From Echinimonas agarilytica (GTDB lineage Bacteria; Pseudomonadota; Gammaproteobacteria; Enterobacterales; Neiellaceae): 64,000 nt of DNA. Where the stretch lies: NCBI RefSeq assembly GCF_023703465.1, contig NZ_JAMQGP010000007.1, positions 1 through 64,000 of the forward strand. Reading direction: 5' to 3'. Shown here in pieces: positions 31,837-42,177 of this stretch; the stretch's first letter is position 1; the number at the start of each line of letters is the position of its first letter. A program made the position numbers and the translations under genes. The notes under the pieces were generated by a model. That model did no database searches, was not told where the DNA came from, and worked only from the letters and a program-made list of their open reading frames with translations.

Positions 31837-34800
31837 CTAACGAATTTTTTCGAGTTCGCTGATCATGACACTAATGCGCTTTTCCGAAACGGGGCCATTG
31901 GTCCCCAATTGTTGCGCATGCAGCGATACTTGTAACTCTTCGAGCTGCCAACGAATCGCTTCAATATCACCGGTCGCCTTCTTCTGTACGTGGCGCTGTT
32001 TTGAAACGGCTTCGAAGCGATCATATAAGCGTTGCATGGTTAAAATACATTGGCGATCTTTCGCTGGATTTTCAGGCAACTTTTCAAGTCTTCGCAACAG
32101 CGCCTTCATATAGCGTTCAATATCAATGAGTTTGTGCCCGCCACTTTGGCTCACAAACCCCTTATAAACCAAACGCTGAAGACATGATTGAATGTCATTG
32201 TATGAATTGATTTGGTCAAATGGGATTTTGCCCTTAAGTCCACGACGTAATTGATGGGCAACAGTGAGGATCTGTTCAATACTGCTGGCAATACCGACCG
32301 CGGCATCATTCAGCTCGGCCCTTACTTTTTCCCGCAATGCATTGAACGTGAACTCGTCGCGAACATGCCAGCAATCACCTATTAATTCATCTGCCGTTGC
32401 ATCAATGATGTCATTCACCAAGTCTCCTACTTGCCCCAATGGCGTATAGTACATCGCCAGTTTGGCTTTATTGGGGAGGTTTTTAGTCAAGTGACCTTTG
32501 GGTGATGGAATTGACAATAGTACCAAGCGGCGCACGCCCAAATTGTGGTGGTGCCTTGCTTGTTCAATATCATCCATTTGTTGCAAGCTGACAAAGGTTT
32601 TGTCATCCACTAAACACGGGCTGAGCACAACTTCATAGCCATCGCGTTTGACTTTGCGGGTATCGGGTAAGGCTCCAAACGTCCAGTGCTCAGTTGACGT
32701 TGGCTTTACTTCGTCGGCGCTCGCTTTCTGTAAACTCGCCTGCACACGATCCTTTAACTGCTCGCGCATCAGTGCCAAATTTGAACCACGGGCCACCGTT
32801 TGACCTTTGTCATCCACCACAACAAACTTCATGCGTAAGTGTTCTGGCAACTCCTTCTGTTCCCACATGCTTTCATCAAGAGGCTGACCACTAAACTTGC
32901 GTAACGCGCGCGTGACCTCACTGATAAAGTCGCCACGCTCTTCACTGATTTCATCCATCACTCGACGTGCATAATCTGGAGCCGGTACAAATTGCTTTCG
33001 CAGCGCTTTGGGCAGACCTTTAATCATGGCAGTGATCAATTCTTCTCGTAACGCTGGAATGTGCCAGTCAAATGCGCGCTCTTCCACCTGATTCAATAAA
33101 CTCAGAGGGACCCGAATAGCAACACCATCATTTTCTTGTCCCGGTTCAAATTGATATTCCATGCGCAAGCTGACGTTGCCAAACTCCCACTGCCTTGGGT
33201 ACTGGGCATCTCCCAGGTCGTCATCCTCACGAGTCAAAAGTTGCTCTCGTGAGAGCATTAAGGCTTGGTTGTTATCCTTCGGAGACTTTTTGAGCCAGCC
33301 CTGTAGCGAGTTTCGATTGAAAACCGGTGCGGGCAATACGTTGTCGTAGAGTTGTGTATGATCATCTTCATGGATGAGTAAATCTCGGCGGCGAATTTTG
33401 GCCTCTTCTTCGTGAATAGCCGAAACAATACGTCGGTTGTGTTGATAGAATTTAGCGTTATCACGCAGTTTTCCTGCAACCAGCGCTTCGCGGATAAACA
33501 GGTCCCGTGAGGCAACCGGGTCGATACGACCGAAACTCACTTTTCGATTCGACACTATGGTCAAGCCGTAGAGCGTTAGTTTCTCACTGGCCACCACATC
33601 TTGACGCTTCTCTTCAAACACTGGTTCACTGTATGTGCGCTTCACCAAATGGCCCGCTAACGGCTCCAGCCATGCCACGTCGATATCTGCAACATAACGC
33701 GCATAGAGTTTTGAGGTCTCAACTAGCTCGGCAGCCACAATCCACTTTGGGCGCTTTCTACCTAAACTAGAACCTGGAAATAGGGTAAATACACGATTGC
33801 GTGCACCTTGATAGTCGCGGTCTTTATTGAGTTCACCAATATGGCTAAGCATGCCGGTTAAAATAGCTTGGTGTACACACGCATAACTGGCTTCTTCAGA
33901 ATTTAACGGTAAATCAAGATCGTTTAAATGCGACTTGAGTTGCTGATACACATCCTGCCACTCTCGAACTCGCAAATAGTTAATAAATTGTGATTTACAC
34001 CACTTTCTAAATTGACTATTCGAGCGTTCTTTTTGCTGTACGTCGATCCCGTTCCAAAGATTTATAAGAGTCACGAAGTCTGATGTCTTGTCGTTCCATT
34101 GGGCATGGCACTGATCAGCATTTTGGCGTTTTTCCAACGGCCGCTCTCGCGGGTCTTGCGTGCCTAATGCAGCACAAATCACGGCTAATTCATGCCCAGC
34201 TCCATGTTGTGCGCCGTGAAGTAACATTCGCGCCAAGCGTGGATCAACTGGAAATCGAGCTAACTTTTTGCCTTGCGGTGTTAAGCGAACTGCACCTCTG
34301 CCAGAAAACTCAGCTGCACCAATCTCCTCGAGCAAACGAATACCATCACGAATGGTTTTGGTATCGGGCTTTTCTACGAATGGAAATGCTTCAATGTCGC
34401 CAAATCGCAGCATGGCCATTTGCAAAATAACCGATGCTAAGTTTGTTCGTAAAATTTCAGGCTCGGTAAACGCAGGTCGACTGTTGAAATCATCTTCGCT
34501 ATAAAGCCGAATACAAATACCTTCAGCGACACGCCCACAGCGCCCAGCTCGTTGACTTGCGCTGGCTTGAGAGATAGCTTCGATAGGCAACCGCTGCACT
34601 TTTGAACGAACCGAATAACGGCTGATACGGGCCGTTCCAGGATCGATGACATATCGAATTCCCGGTACTGTCAAACTGGTCTCGGCGACATTGGTACTAA
34701 TGGTTATTCGTCGTCCTCGCGCGGGTTGAAATACGCGTTGCTGTTCGCTGGCAGAGAGCCGAGCAAATAGCGGCAAAACTTCGGTCGCTTTGTAGTTTTG

Positions 34801-35706
34801 CTTGCTCAAGGTGTCGGCAAGATCACGAATTTCACGCTCACCGTTCATAAAGATAAGTATGTCACCTTGACCTTCCAGGCTCAGCTCATCAACAGCGGCC
34901 ACAATCGCATCATGTAGATCCATACTTGCGTCTTCTTCGGCCAACGGCCGATAGCGCATTTCAACTGGAAAAGTACGACCCGACACTTCAATAATAGGGG
35001 CTCCCTCAAAGTGATTTGAGAACCGCTCTGGGTCGATGGTGGCCGATGTAATAATGACTTTGAGGTCAGGACGCTGAGGCAAAAGCTCCTTGAGATAGCC
35101 CAAAATGAAATCAATGTTGAGCGAACGCTCGTGGGCCTCATCAATGATGATGGTATCGTACTGACGGAGTAAACGATCTTGTTGAATTTCATTCAGCAAG
35201 ATCCCATCGGTCATGAGTTTAACGTAGCTATGTTCGTGAGTATGGTCTGAGAACCTCACCTTAAAGCCAACATGCGCGCCAATTTTACTATCAAGTTCTT
35301 CAGCGATTCGAGTCGCTACACTCCTTGCTGCTAAACGCCGAGGCTGAGTGTGACCAATAAATCCATTCACGCCACGCCCCAGTTCGAGACAAATTTTAGG
35401 TAATTGTGTTGTTTTACCTGAGCCTGTTTCACCCGCAATAATCACCACTTGGTGATCCACAATCGCTTGCGCAATATCATCGCGTTTTTGACTCACAGGA
35501 AGTGCTTCTGGATAAGAGATGCGAGGCATATTCGCAAGGCGTGTGGCGCGCGTTTCTATCGACTTCTCGATAGAAAGTTGGATCTGAGACTCCACCTTTT
35601 GTCGGTGGTCTTGGTTTTTAATGCGCTTGAGGCCTTTGATCCGACCGCCAATCTTGGCCTGATCCACCAACATACATTCATTTAAACGCTTGAGATCCAA
35701 CGCCAT
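31837..35706 (-). CDS. hrpA: ATP-dependent RNA helicase HrpA
   Basis: DEAH-box helicase of 1289 residues, linked in E. coli to mRNA processing and rescue of stalled ribosomes. Motif I GETGSGKT is at 92-99, motif II DEAH at 189-192, followed by SAT, and QRAGRCGR in the second RecA domain; the helicase-associated and OB-fold domains and the long HrpA-specific C-terminal half are present. Length matches E. coli HrpA. It diverges from sbcB across a 182-base interval. Confidence 0.97.
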   Translation of the reverse strand: MALDLKRLNECMLVDQAKIGGRIKGLKRIKNQDHRQKVESQIQLSIEKSIETRATRLANMPRISYPEALPVSQKRDDIAQAIVDHQVVIIAGETGSGKTTQLPKICLELGRGVNGFIGHTQPRRLAARSVATRIAEELDSKIGAHVGFKVRFSDHTHEHSYVKLMTDGILLNEIQQDRLLRQYDTIIIDEAHERSLNIDFILGYLKELLPQRPDLKVIITSATIDPERFSNHFEGAPIIEVSGRTFPVEMRYRPLAEEDASMDLHDAIVAAVDELSLEGQGDILIFMNGEREIRDLADTLSKQNYKATEVLPLFARLSASEQQRVFQPARGRRITISTNVAETSLTVPGIRYVIDPGTARISRYSVRSKVQRLPIEAISQASASQRAGRCGRVAEGICIRLYSEDDFNSRPAFTEPEILRTNLASVILQMAMLRFGDIEAFPFVEKPDTKTIRDGIRLLEEIGAAEFSGRGAVRLTPQGKKLARFPVDPRLARMLLHGAQHGAGHELAVICAALGTQDPRERPLEKRQNADQCHAQWNDKTSDFVTLINLWNGIDVQQKERSNSQFRKWCKSQFINYLRVREWQDVYQQLKSHLNDLDLPLNSEEASYACVHQAILTGMLSHIGELNKDRDYQGARNRVFTLFPGSSLGRKRPKWIVAAELVETSKLYARYVADIDVAWLEPLAGHLVKRTYSEPVFEEKRQDVVASEKLTLYGLTIVSNRKVSFGRIDPVASRDLFIREALVAGKLRDNAKFYQHNRRIVSAIHEEEAKIRRRDLLIHEDDHTQLYDNVLPAPVFNRNSLQGWLKKSPKDNNQALMLSREQLLTREDDDLGDAQYPRQWEFGNVSLRMEYQFEPGQENDGVAIRVPLSLLNQVEERAFDWHIPALREELITAMIKGLPKALRKQFVPAPDYARRVMDEISEERGDFISEVTRALRKFSGQPLDESMWEQKELPEHLRMKFVVVDDKGQTVARGSNLALMREQLKDRVQASLQKASADEVKPTSTEHWTFGALPDTRKVKRDGYEVVLSPCLVDDKTFVSLQQMDDIEQARHHHNLGVRRLVLLSIPSPKGHLTKNLPNKAKLAMYYTPLGQVGDLVNDIIDATADELIGDCWHVRDEFTFNALREKVRAELNDAAVGIASSIEQILTVAHQLRRGLKGKIPFDQINSYNDIQSCLQRLVYKGFVSQSGGHKLIDIERYMKALLRRLEKLPENPAKDRQCILTMQRLYDRFEAVSKQRHVQKKATGDIEAIRWQLEELQVSLHAQQLGTNGPVSEKRISVMISELEKIR

Positions 35707-35888
35707 ACCCTACTCTTACCTTGCAAACATAATGTCAATAAACGGGCTGCATGCTACCACTGGTTCAGTCTGTCATAAAGAAACAGTGCAGCAGCACCCA
35801 CTCGTGATTTCAAACACCAAGGTTAATCTGGGGTTTATTCACCGTCGTGATACACTGCGACTTTCATTCATCTTCAACCTTGTAGCTT

Positions 35889-37343
35889 ATGAATCAGACA
35901 TTTTTATTTCACGATTACGAAACGTTCGGAGTGGACCCTAGACGCGATCGTCCAGTGCAATTTGCTGCCATACGCACCGACCAAGACTTTAATGTAATCG
36001 GACGTCCGATTGAGCTTTTCTCACAAATTTCACCCGACTACCTACCCGCAGCCGAAGCCTGTCTAGTGACGGGCATTACACCCCAGATAGCACAGCAACG
36101 CGGCCTTCCAGAGGCAGAGTTTATGCGCAAGGTTAATGCTGCAATGAGTGAACCCGGCACCTGTACCATCGGTTACAATAGCATTCGATTTGATGATGAA
36201 GTAACGCGCCACAGCCTGTATCGCAACCTGATTGAACCTTATGGCAGAGAGTGGCAAAACGGCAACAGCCGTTGGGACATCATCGACTTGGTGCGCACCT
36301 GTCATGCGCTGCGCCCAGAAGGAATCGAGTGGCCCAAAAACGAACAAGGCAATGTAAGTTTTAAACTAGAATTGCTAACCGTCGCTAACGACTTGGCTCA
36401 CGAAAATGCGCATGATGCGGTGTCAGACGTGTACGCGACCATCGCCATGGCCAAGCTCATTAAAGAGAAGCAACCTAAGTTATTTGATTTTCTGTATCAA
36501 AATCGCAGTAAACAGCGCGTTGAGTCTATGTTAGTCGACGCAATGACGGACGCCAAAGGGCCTCAACCTGTGATGCACATCAGTGGCCGTATTAGCCCGG
36601 TACAAGGGTGCGGCGCTTGGGTGGTACCGGTGTTTAGAGATCCCAAACAAAAAACAAAGTTTCTCACCATTAATCTCACCATGGATCTCGAACCGCTACT
36701 TGAATTGTCGGCCGAGCAGTTTGCTGAGCGCTTATATGCCAAGCGCGAATTACTCGAACAACAAGGATTAAAGCCACTGCCAATCAAATGGATTCAGAGT
36801 AACAAGTGCCCCGTTGTTGCCCCCGCCAAAACACTGCGCCCAGAGGACGCGGAACGCATCGGTATTGACCGCGACGAATGCTTAGTCCAACTTAAATTGT
36901 TGCAACAACATAGCGCTGCAATTATTGAAAAAATAGAACTGTGGCACCACATTGAATCACAGCGTGAGATGCCACCGCAAGATGCAGACACGGCACTTTA
37001 TGACGGCTTTATTGGTGACGCCGATAAAAAGGTGATGGAACACATCCACACACTTGAACCCACGCAACTCTCCGGTATTCATAACGCATTTAATGATGCC
37101 CGATTGAACACCCTCTTGTTTCGCTACAAAGCTCGTAATTACCCGCACACGCTGGATTATGATGAACAACAAAAATGGATGGCATTTTGTAAACAGCGCG
37201 TCACAGAGTCGGGGCAAGGCTGGCAAACTCTAACGGAGTTTGAACAACGTATCGAAAAGCTTGGGCAAGTGCATGCTGATAACAGTCGTAACATGCGTAT
37301 CTTAAAACAATGCGTGGATTACGTGCGCGCCACCTATGGCTAG
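35889..37343 (+). CDS. sbcB: Exodeoxyribonuclease I
   Basis: Single-strand-specific 3'-5' exonuclease of the DEDDh family used in mismatch repair and recombination. The 484-residue protein opens with the ExoI motif FHDYETFGVDP (D9, E11), has IGYNSIRFDDE for the second motif and AHDAVSDV near 174-181 for the third; the SH3-like and C-terminal regions (HNAFNDARL) follow. Single gene, no obvious terminator. Confidence 0.97.
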   Translation: MNQTFLFHDYETFGVDPRRDRPVQFAAIRTDQDFNVIGRPIELFSQISPDYLPAAEACLVTGITPQIAQQRGLPEAEFMRKVNAAMSEPGTCTIGYNSIRFDDEVTRHSLYRNLIEPYGREWQNGNSRWDIIDLVRTCHALRPEGIEWPKNEQGNVSFKLELLTVANDLAHENAHDAVSDVYATIAMAKLIKEKQPKLFDFLYQNRSKQRVESMLVDAMTDAKGPQPVMHISGRISPVQGCGAWVVPVFRDPKQKTKFLTINLTMDLEPLLELSAEQFAERLYAKRELLEQQGLKPLPIKWIQSNKCPVVAPAKTLRPEDAERIGIDRDECLVQLKLLQQHSAAIIEKIELWHHIESQREMPPQDADTALYDGFIGDADKKVMEHIHTLEPTQLSGIHNAFNDARLNTLLFRYKARNYPHTLDYDEQQKWMAFCKQRVTESGQGWQTLTEFEQRIEKLGQVHADNSRNMRILKQCVDYVRATYG

Positions 37344-37406
37344 CATCAACAAGCAGGCTATGAATCGATCATTTACGTAGCCTGCTGTTAGCATTCATCG
37401 GTTACA

Positions 37407-38390
37407 TTAACCATTAAACCCGCGTGACTTGTTAGGACGATTTTTAGTGCCAATGCCATTAAAGTCGCTTCGATTCGTACGTTTTTTCGGTTTGCTGCTC
37501 GAAGACGTACTCCGTTCACGATCATAAGAGCGCGGCTTTTTCTTTGGCTTAGCATTCGCCCACGGTGAATCAGAGTTCACTTCGCTCTTGGGCGCAGTGG
37601 TTTTAGGCGGCGTGGTGTATTCAGCCGTTTTCTTTGAGTTCTTCACAGCTTGATTAATCTCATTCATTTCTGATTCAGATAAATCTCGCCATTCGCCCAG
37701 TTTCAAGTTAGATAATTTGACGGACATGATGCGCGTACGCTTCAGACGCTTCACATCGTACCCCATGTACTCACACATTCGACGAATTTGGCGATTAAGC
37801 CCCTGAGTGAGAATAATTTTAAACACATAAGTGCTTTGAATGCTCACACGACAGGGTTTAGTGACCGTATCTAGAATGGGTACACCGGCGGCCATTTTGG
37901 TGACAAATTCCTGAGTGACCGGCTTGTTTACCGTCACGATATATTCCTTATCGTGCTCGTTGCCCGCCCTTAAAATCTTATTCACGATGTCGCCATCACT
38001 GGTTAAGAAAATCAAACCTTCGGAATCTTTATCGAGGCGCCCAATCGGAAAAACACGCGACGGATGACGAACTGCATCAATAATATTGCCACGAACAGTC
38101 GGTTCTGTCGTACAGGTAATGCCACGCGGTTTATGATACGCCAAGTAGACACGATCCGATTTATTAGCGGCGCTTGCATTAATCACTGTACTGCCAATCT
38201 TGACTGTGTCGCCGGGCATGATTTTCACGCCCAACACCGACGGCTGGCCATTAACCATGACCTTGTTTTGCTCGATGAGTTTGTCGGCCTCGCGGCGCGA
38301 GCAGTAACCTGAGTCACTAATAAATTTATTGAGGCGAATTCCGCTAACAGTGGTCAATAGGTCATCCAAAATGGGGTGGTATAGGTGCAA
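37407..38390 (-). CDS. rluF: 23S rRNA pseudouridine synthase RluF
   Basis: Makes pseudouridine 2604 in 23S rRNA and, in E. coli, Psi35 in tRNA-Tyr. The 327-residue protein has an S4 RNA-binding domain (about 18-65), the catalytic Asp120 in GRLDKDSEGL and the GLNRQIRRMCE signature. A basic, low-complexity tail of about 85 residues rich in Lys, Pro, Ser and Arg follows, as in other RluF proteins. The start may lie a few codons downstream; residues 1-15 are not conserved. Confidence 0.94.
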   Translation of the reverse strand: MHLYHPILDDLLTTVSGIRLNKFISDSGYCSRREADKLIEQNKVMVNGQPSVLGVKIMPGDTVKIGSTVINASAANKSDRVYLAYHKPRGITCTTEPTVRGNIIDAVRHPSRVFPIGRLDKDSEGLIFLTSDGDIVNKILRAGNEHDKEYIVTVNKPVTQEFVTKMAAGVPILDTVTKPCRVSIQSTYVFKIILTQGLNRQIRRMCEYMGYDVKRLKRTRIMSVKLSNLKLGEWRDLSESEMNEINQAVKNSKKTAEYTTPPKTTAPKSEVNSDSPWANAKPKKKPRSYDRERSTSSSSKPKKRTNRSDFNGIGTKNRPNKSRGFNG

Positions 38391-38742
38391 TGCCTAAATA
38401 AGGCATCATTTCAAATCATGTAATAGACCTCTAATGGTAACTCAACGACGACTATTCACAAAGATTGGAAGCCGTTGTTGCGATAAAAATCGATTTAGCA
38501 CCGCACGCTATGACCCAAAAGCACACAGCGTTGAACAGCCTTTCGTGCAACAGGACGCATGACTCAGCTGAGCTTAGTTTTGCATTTTGCAACACCATTC
38601 AAGCTGCCCCTTTCTTAAAACGCAAAACATGCACAACCAAAATCATAACCCATTGCTTTAATATAACTTTTTAGATCTGGCATGAAATACGCTCTATCTC
38701 TTCATCGACACTTAAAATTCGCTTGATTCAGAGGACATCACT
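38391..38742. other. Intergenic region before PEP-CTERM gene
   Basis: 352 bases with no convincing gene. Short plus-strand frames here have no family resemblance. Promoters for the divergent rluF and PEP-CTERM genes presumably lie in it; a ribosome-binding AGAGGA is seen shortly before ATG 38743. Confidence 0.4.
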
Positions 38743-39477
38743 ATGAGCATTTTAAATTCGTCTCGATTAGCTCTAGCCACGGTTTGCTTCTTTCTGTCCG
38801 TTTGCTCAGCAAACGCAGCATTGGTGGTATCCATTGAAGACGCTGGCGTTCAACATTCCACGATCTCAAATATCGCCCAAACCGAAACGTTCGACGCAAT
38901 GAGCCCGGTGGCTTTTCCTGCGTCCTACAACAATAACTTCGGAACTTACCGCAAAACAGCTGGCTCACCCTCCATTAAAAAAGCAGGCAAATACGGGGGC
39001 GCGGACGGTATCGGAAACTATTTGTTTATCCCACGTAGCAATAGCAGCGAGATCGAGCTCATCTTCAACGAGGCAGTGGCATATTTTGGATTTTGGTGGA
39101 GTGCAGGTGATTCTGGCAATCGATTAAGCATCACTACGAACCACGATTACAAAGAATTTGTCACCAGCGAGATACTCGACGCAAATGTATTAACCGATGC
39201 GCATTACGGCAGCCCGACCTCTAAAACAGGCAATAAAAATGAGCCTTACGCTTATGTGAATTTGTTCGCCACTACGCCCAACGATAAAATCAAATCGATT
39301 CGCTTTTATGGCAAAAACTTTGAGACCGACAATCATTCAGCATCAACGAGTTTTGTCGGCTATAGCGGTAATTTTTTAACACCGATCCATGAACCAAGCA
39401 CCATTGCATTATTTGCATTTTCGGCCATATTTATGACCAGCCTCAGCCGAAGAAAATACGCAAACCAAGTGGTTTAA
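38743..39477 (+). CDS. PEP-CTERM sorting-domain secreted protein
   Basis: A 244-residue exported protein. A signal peptide occupies residues 1-26 (cleavage near ANA) and the C-terminal end carries the tripartite PEP-CTERM signal: EPST, a hydrophobic helix (IALFAFSAIFMTSL) and a basic tail (SRRK). Such proteins are processed by an EpsH-type exosortase and are usually tied to exopolysaccharide. The middle is beta-rich, with an FGFWWSAGDSGNRL stretch that resembles adhesin-like PEP-CTERM proteins. No exosortase is in the window. Confidence 0.8.
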   Translation: MSILNSSRLALATVCFFLSVCSANAALVVSIEDAGVQHSTISNIAQTETFDAMSPVAFPASYNNNFGTYRKTAGSPSIKKAGKYGGADGIGNYLFIPRSNSSEIELIFNEAVAYFGFWWSAGDSGNRLSITTNHDYKEFVTSEILDANVLTDAHYGSPTSKTGNKNEPYAYVNLFATTPNDKIKSIRFYGKNFETDNHSASTSFVGYSGNFLTPIHEPSTIALFAFSAIFMTSLSRRKYANQVV

Positions 39478-39514
39478 CGCCATGCAATAATCTTGTGGTT
39501 TTACTGCAAACACA

Positions 39515-41233
39515 TTAATTTTCGTGATTGGCTTTGCGGTAAGGCCCTTGATAATCAAAAATACGATGTTCGATCTTCCAATAGCGCTTTTCTTGTTTGG
39601 CAATAACAAAGTCTGGAGGCGTCACACGGCTGATATCCGCTTCAACTTGTTCGCAGGTTTTAAACTCAAAATTGGAACCATCACTTTTCCGTTTAAAAAT
39701 TTGGTTAAACGCTACTTTCCGTTTTTCGTACTGAAAATCAAATGTTTCAGAAATCGTTGCGCCATCTTCATCATGGTAACTTAGCTTGACCTTGTTGCCA
39801 TTCAACATCACCGATAAACCGCTGCATCGCAATACCTTTCGATCTCTTAGCTGCAAAGCATCTTTCAGTTGTTGGTCGGGATCAATGAGCATATGACCGC
39901 ATTGGTGGCATTGGCGCGCGGCAATATCGTTCTCGGCGTTACAGCGAGCACACTGTTTAAAACGGAAGCGATAATTACATTGAATCGGCTCATTCGTATC
40001 CGACCTTACAAGCCCCTGACATCGACGGCCATAATGTTCAACAATGTCACCATCTGCATCGGTGATACCCCAAAATAAATTGGCAAAGTTGCACTGCGGA
40101 CATGGCACTTGAACGGGCGAACTTTCGGGGTGAGGACGCTTAGTGCCAATTTCAGGTTGGTAAATGTCGTAATTATTACCAGCATAGTCTACCACCAAAC
40201 AATCCTCTTTCTGAGGCGCTAATCGAAGCCCTCGGCCCACGATTTGTTGGTATAAACTCACCGAAGCGGTTCTTCTAAGAATGGCAATTAAGTCAACGTG
40301 CGGAGCATCAAATCCGGTGGTTAAGACCGAAACATTGACCAAAAATTTAAGCTTCTTAGCTTTGAACGCTTGAATCAATTCATCGCGTTCTGCGCTCGGG
40401 GTCTGGCCGGTAATAACAGCTGTATTTAACGATGGTAAATAGCCAGCAATTTCCTTTGCATGAAGCACCGTTGAAGCAAATATCATGGCCCCTTCACGCC
40501 GCTCAGCAAGCTGGAGTAATTGTTGGCAAATGGCTTGTGTAACGCGCGGGCACTGACTCAAAAATTGATCCAGTTGAGCCTCGGTATACGCGTCGGGTAA
40601 TTCGTCAAATTGATACCGAGCGGCAGGTGCATCAATGACCACAGGTGGCGTCAAGTAGCCATTCTTCACTAACTGCCGCATGGGCAATTCATAAATGCAT
40701 TTCTTAAACGGTGTTGGATGTTCTGAGCGTACAAAACCATAATAATGGTGTTGGTAAATCCACCCTTTATCTAAACGATAAGGTGTTGCTGTTAAACCAA
40801 GCACTTTCAAAGCGGGATTGGTTTGCTTCACATGAACGATAACCTGCTGGTATTGGCTATCAGAGTCGTCTCCAATCCGATGACATTCATCGACAATGAC
40901 TAACGAGTAGAATCCTTTGAATTGATCCAAGTTTCGACTAATCGATTGAACACTGGCAAAGGTTACCGGCCAATCAGACTCTTTGCGCCCCAGCCCTGCA
41001 GCAAATACCCCGGACTCAAAGCCATAGTCCTTAAACTTCTGGTGATTCTGCTCTACCAGCTCTTTAACATGCGCAAGCACCAATATTGGGTGGCGAGCTA
41101 ATCGCGCCAGCTCAGCAATCACAATGCTTTTGCCTGCACCGGTGGGCAATACAAGAACCGCCGCTTCATTGGACTGCCTAAAATGTTGCAGTACAGCATC
41201 GACTGATGCTTGTTGATAATCTCTTAATTTCAA
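39515..41233 (-). CDS. radD: DNA-repair helicase-like protein RadD (YejH)
   Basis: Superfamily 2 ATPase that in E. coli assists RecA-mediated recombination. Counting from TTG 41233 (572 residues), Walker A LPTGAGKS is at 29-36 and the DECH box at 115-118; VGRGLRLAP closes the helicase core, and a Cys-rich zinc segment (CPQCNFANLFWG, CQGLV, CARCNAEND, CHQCG) follows, as in RadD. The frame is open to GTG 41302, but that codon abuts the terminator of the upstream gene and the E. coli protein starts close to RDYQQ, so I prefer the later start. Confidence 0.9.
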   Translation of the reverse strand: MKLRDYQQASVDAVLQHFRQSNEAAVLVLPTGAGKSIVIAELARLARHPILVLAHVKELVEQNHQKFKDYGFESGVFAAGLGRKESDWPVTFASVQSISRNLDQFKGFYSLVIVDECHRIGDDSDSQYQQVIVHVKQTNPALKVLGLTATPYRLDKGWIYQHHYYGFVRSEHPTPFKKCIYELPMRQLVKNGYLTPPVVIDAPAARYQFDELPDAYTEAQLDQFLSQCPRVTQAICQQLLQLAERREGAMIFASTVLHAKEIAGYLPSLNTAVITGQTPSAERDELIQAFKAKKLKFLVNVSVLTTGFDAPHVDLIAILRRTASVSLYQQIVGRGLRLAPQKEDCLVVDYAGNNYDIYQPEIGTKRPHPESSPVQVPCPQCNFANLFWGITDADGDIVEHYGRRCQGLVRSDTNEPIQCNYRFRFKQCARCNAENDIAARQCHQCGHMLIDPDQQLKDALQLRDRKVLRCSGLSVMLNGNKVKLSYHDEDGATISETFDFQYEKRKVAFNQIFKRKSDGSNFEFKTCEQVEADISRVTPPDFVIAKQEKRYWKIEHRIFDYQGPYRKANHEN

Positions 41234-41301
41234 ACTAACAAGAGTCTCTTCAGATCGATTGATTCGCTCATAATATGCCACTTTGAATTGGCCAACAGCC
41301 A

Positions 41302-41332
41302 CAAAAAAAGCCGCTCAAAGCGGCTTATTTTT
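41302..41332 (-). terminator. Terminator after YebC-family gene
   Basis: Stem AAGCCGCT/AGCGGCTT with a CAA loop and seven T on the minus strand; plus-strand T tract TTATTTTTG also present. It lies 15 bases after the stop codon and separates that gene from radD. Confidence 0.9.
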
Positions 41333-41346
41333 GTGTGAGCTACCGG

Positions 41347-42069
41347 TTAGGCTGGAAGCTCTGCATTGTGATAAACATCTTGTACATCATCACAGTCTTC
41401 AAGCATGCCCAAAAACTTTTCAAAGGTTTCAACATCTTCACCCGCCAGAGGCGTGGCTGTTTGCGGCACAAAGCTAATTTCGTCGACATCGAAGTCAATA
41501 GACTCATCCGCTTCTAGCAACGCAGTTTTGGCTTTGTAGAACTCAGCTGCTGGCGCAAAAACGGTAATCTTCCCGGCTTCTGATTCGATATCAGCGACAT
41601 CGACGTCAGCCATCATCAGCGTTTCTAATACTGCATCTTCATCATCGCCGCTAAACACCAAGACCGCAAAATGATCAAACATATGAGCGACCGCGCCCGG
41701 AGATCCGATTTTAGAATCGTTCTTTAAGAAACACTGGCGAACTTCAGCGTAAGTTCTGTTGCCGTTGTCTGTCAGGCAGTCAACAATGACCATACAACCG
41801 CCTGGACCAAAGCCTTCGTAACGCGCCACTGAATAGTCTTCGCCACCAGCTCCTTGGGCTTTGTCGATAGCTCGGTCGATGACATGCGTAGGAACTTGAT
41901 CTTTCTTTGCTTTTTCAATTAAGCGACGTAAATTCAAGTTGTTGTCAGGATCATGGCCGCCATTCTTGGCACACACATAGATTTCCTTACCATATTTTGA
42001 ATAAACCTTAGTTTTCGCATTGGCCGTTTTCGCCATTGATTCTTTGCGGTTTTGGTACGCTCTTCCCAT
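41347..42069 (-). CDS. YebC/PmpR-family regulatory protein, YeeN type
   Basis: A 240-residue protein of the YebC family, whose members bind DNA as regulators or help ribosomes past proline stretches. The N-terminus [16 protein letters not shown] and the [13 protein letters not shown] block fit the second (YeeN-like) paralogue found in Shewanella and relatives rather than YebC of the ruvC operon. [17 protein letters not shown] and VYHN near the end are conserved. A terminator follows directly. Confidence 0.9.
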   Translation of the reverse strand: MGRAYQNRKESMAKTANAKTKVYSKYGKEIYVCAKNGGHDPDNNLNLRRLIEKAKKDQVPTHVIDRAIDKAQGAGGEDYSVARYEGFGPGGCMVIVDCLTDNGNRTYAEVRQCFLKNDSKIGSPGAVAHMFDHFAVLVFSGDDEDAVLETLMMADVDVADIESEAGKITVFAPAAEFYKAKTALLEADESIDFDVDEISFVPQTATPLAGEDVETFEKFLGMLEDCDDVQDVYHNAELPA

Positions 42070-42177
42070 GAAATCGCTCTTTCTGACAGTGAATTTGAAA
42101 ATTATCTGGCGCGGATTCTACCCTTTTAAGACCTCTTTCTTCCAGCACCTTTCGTAATATACCGCGCGGACTATGAT

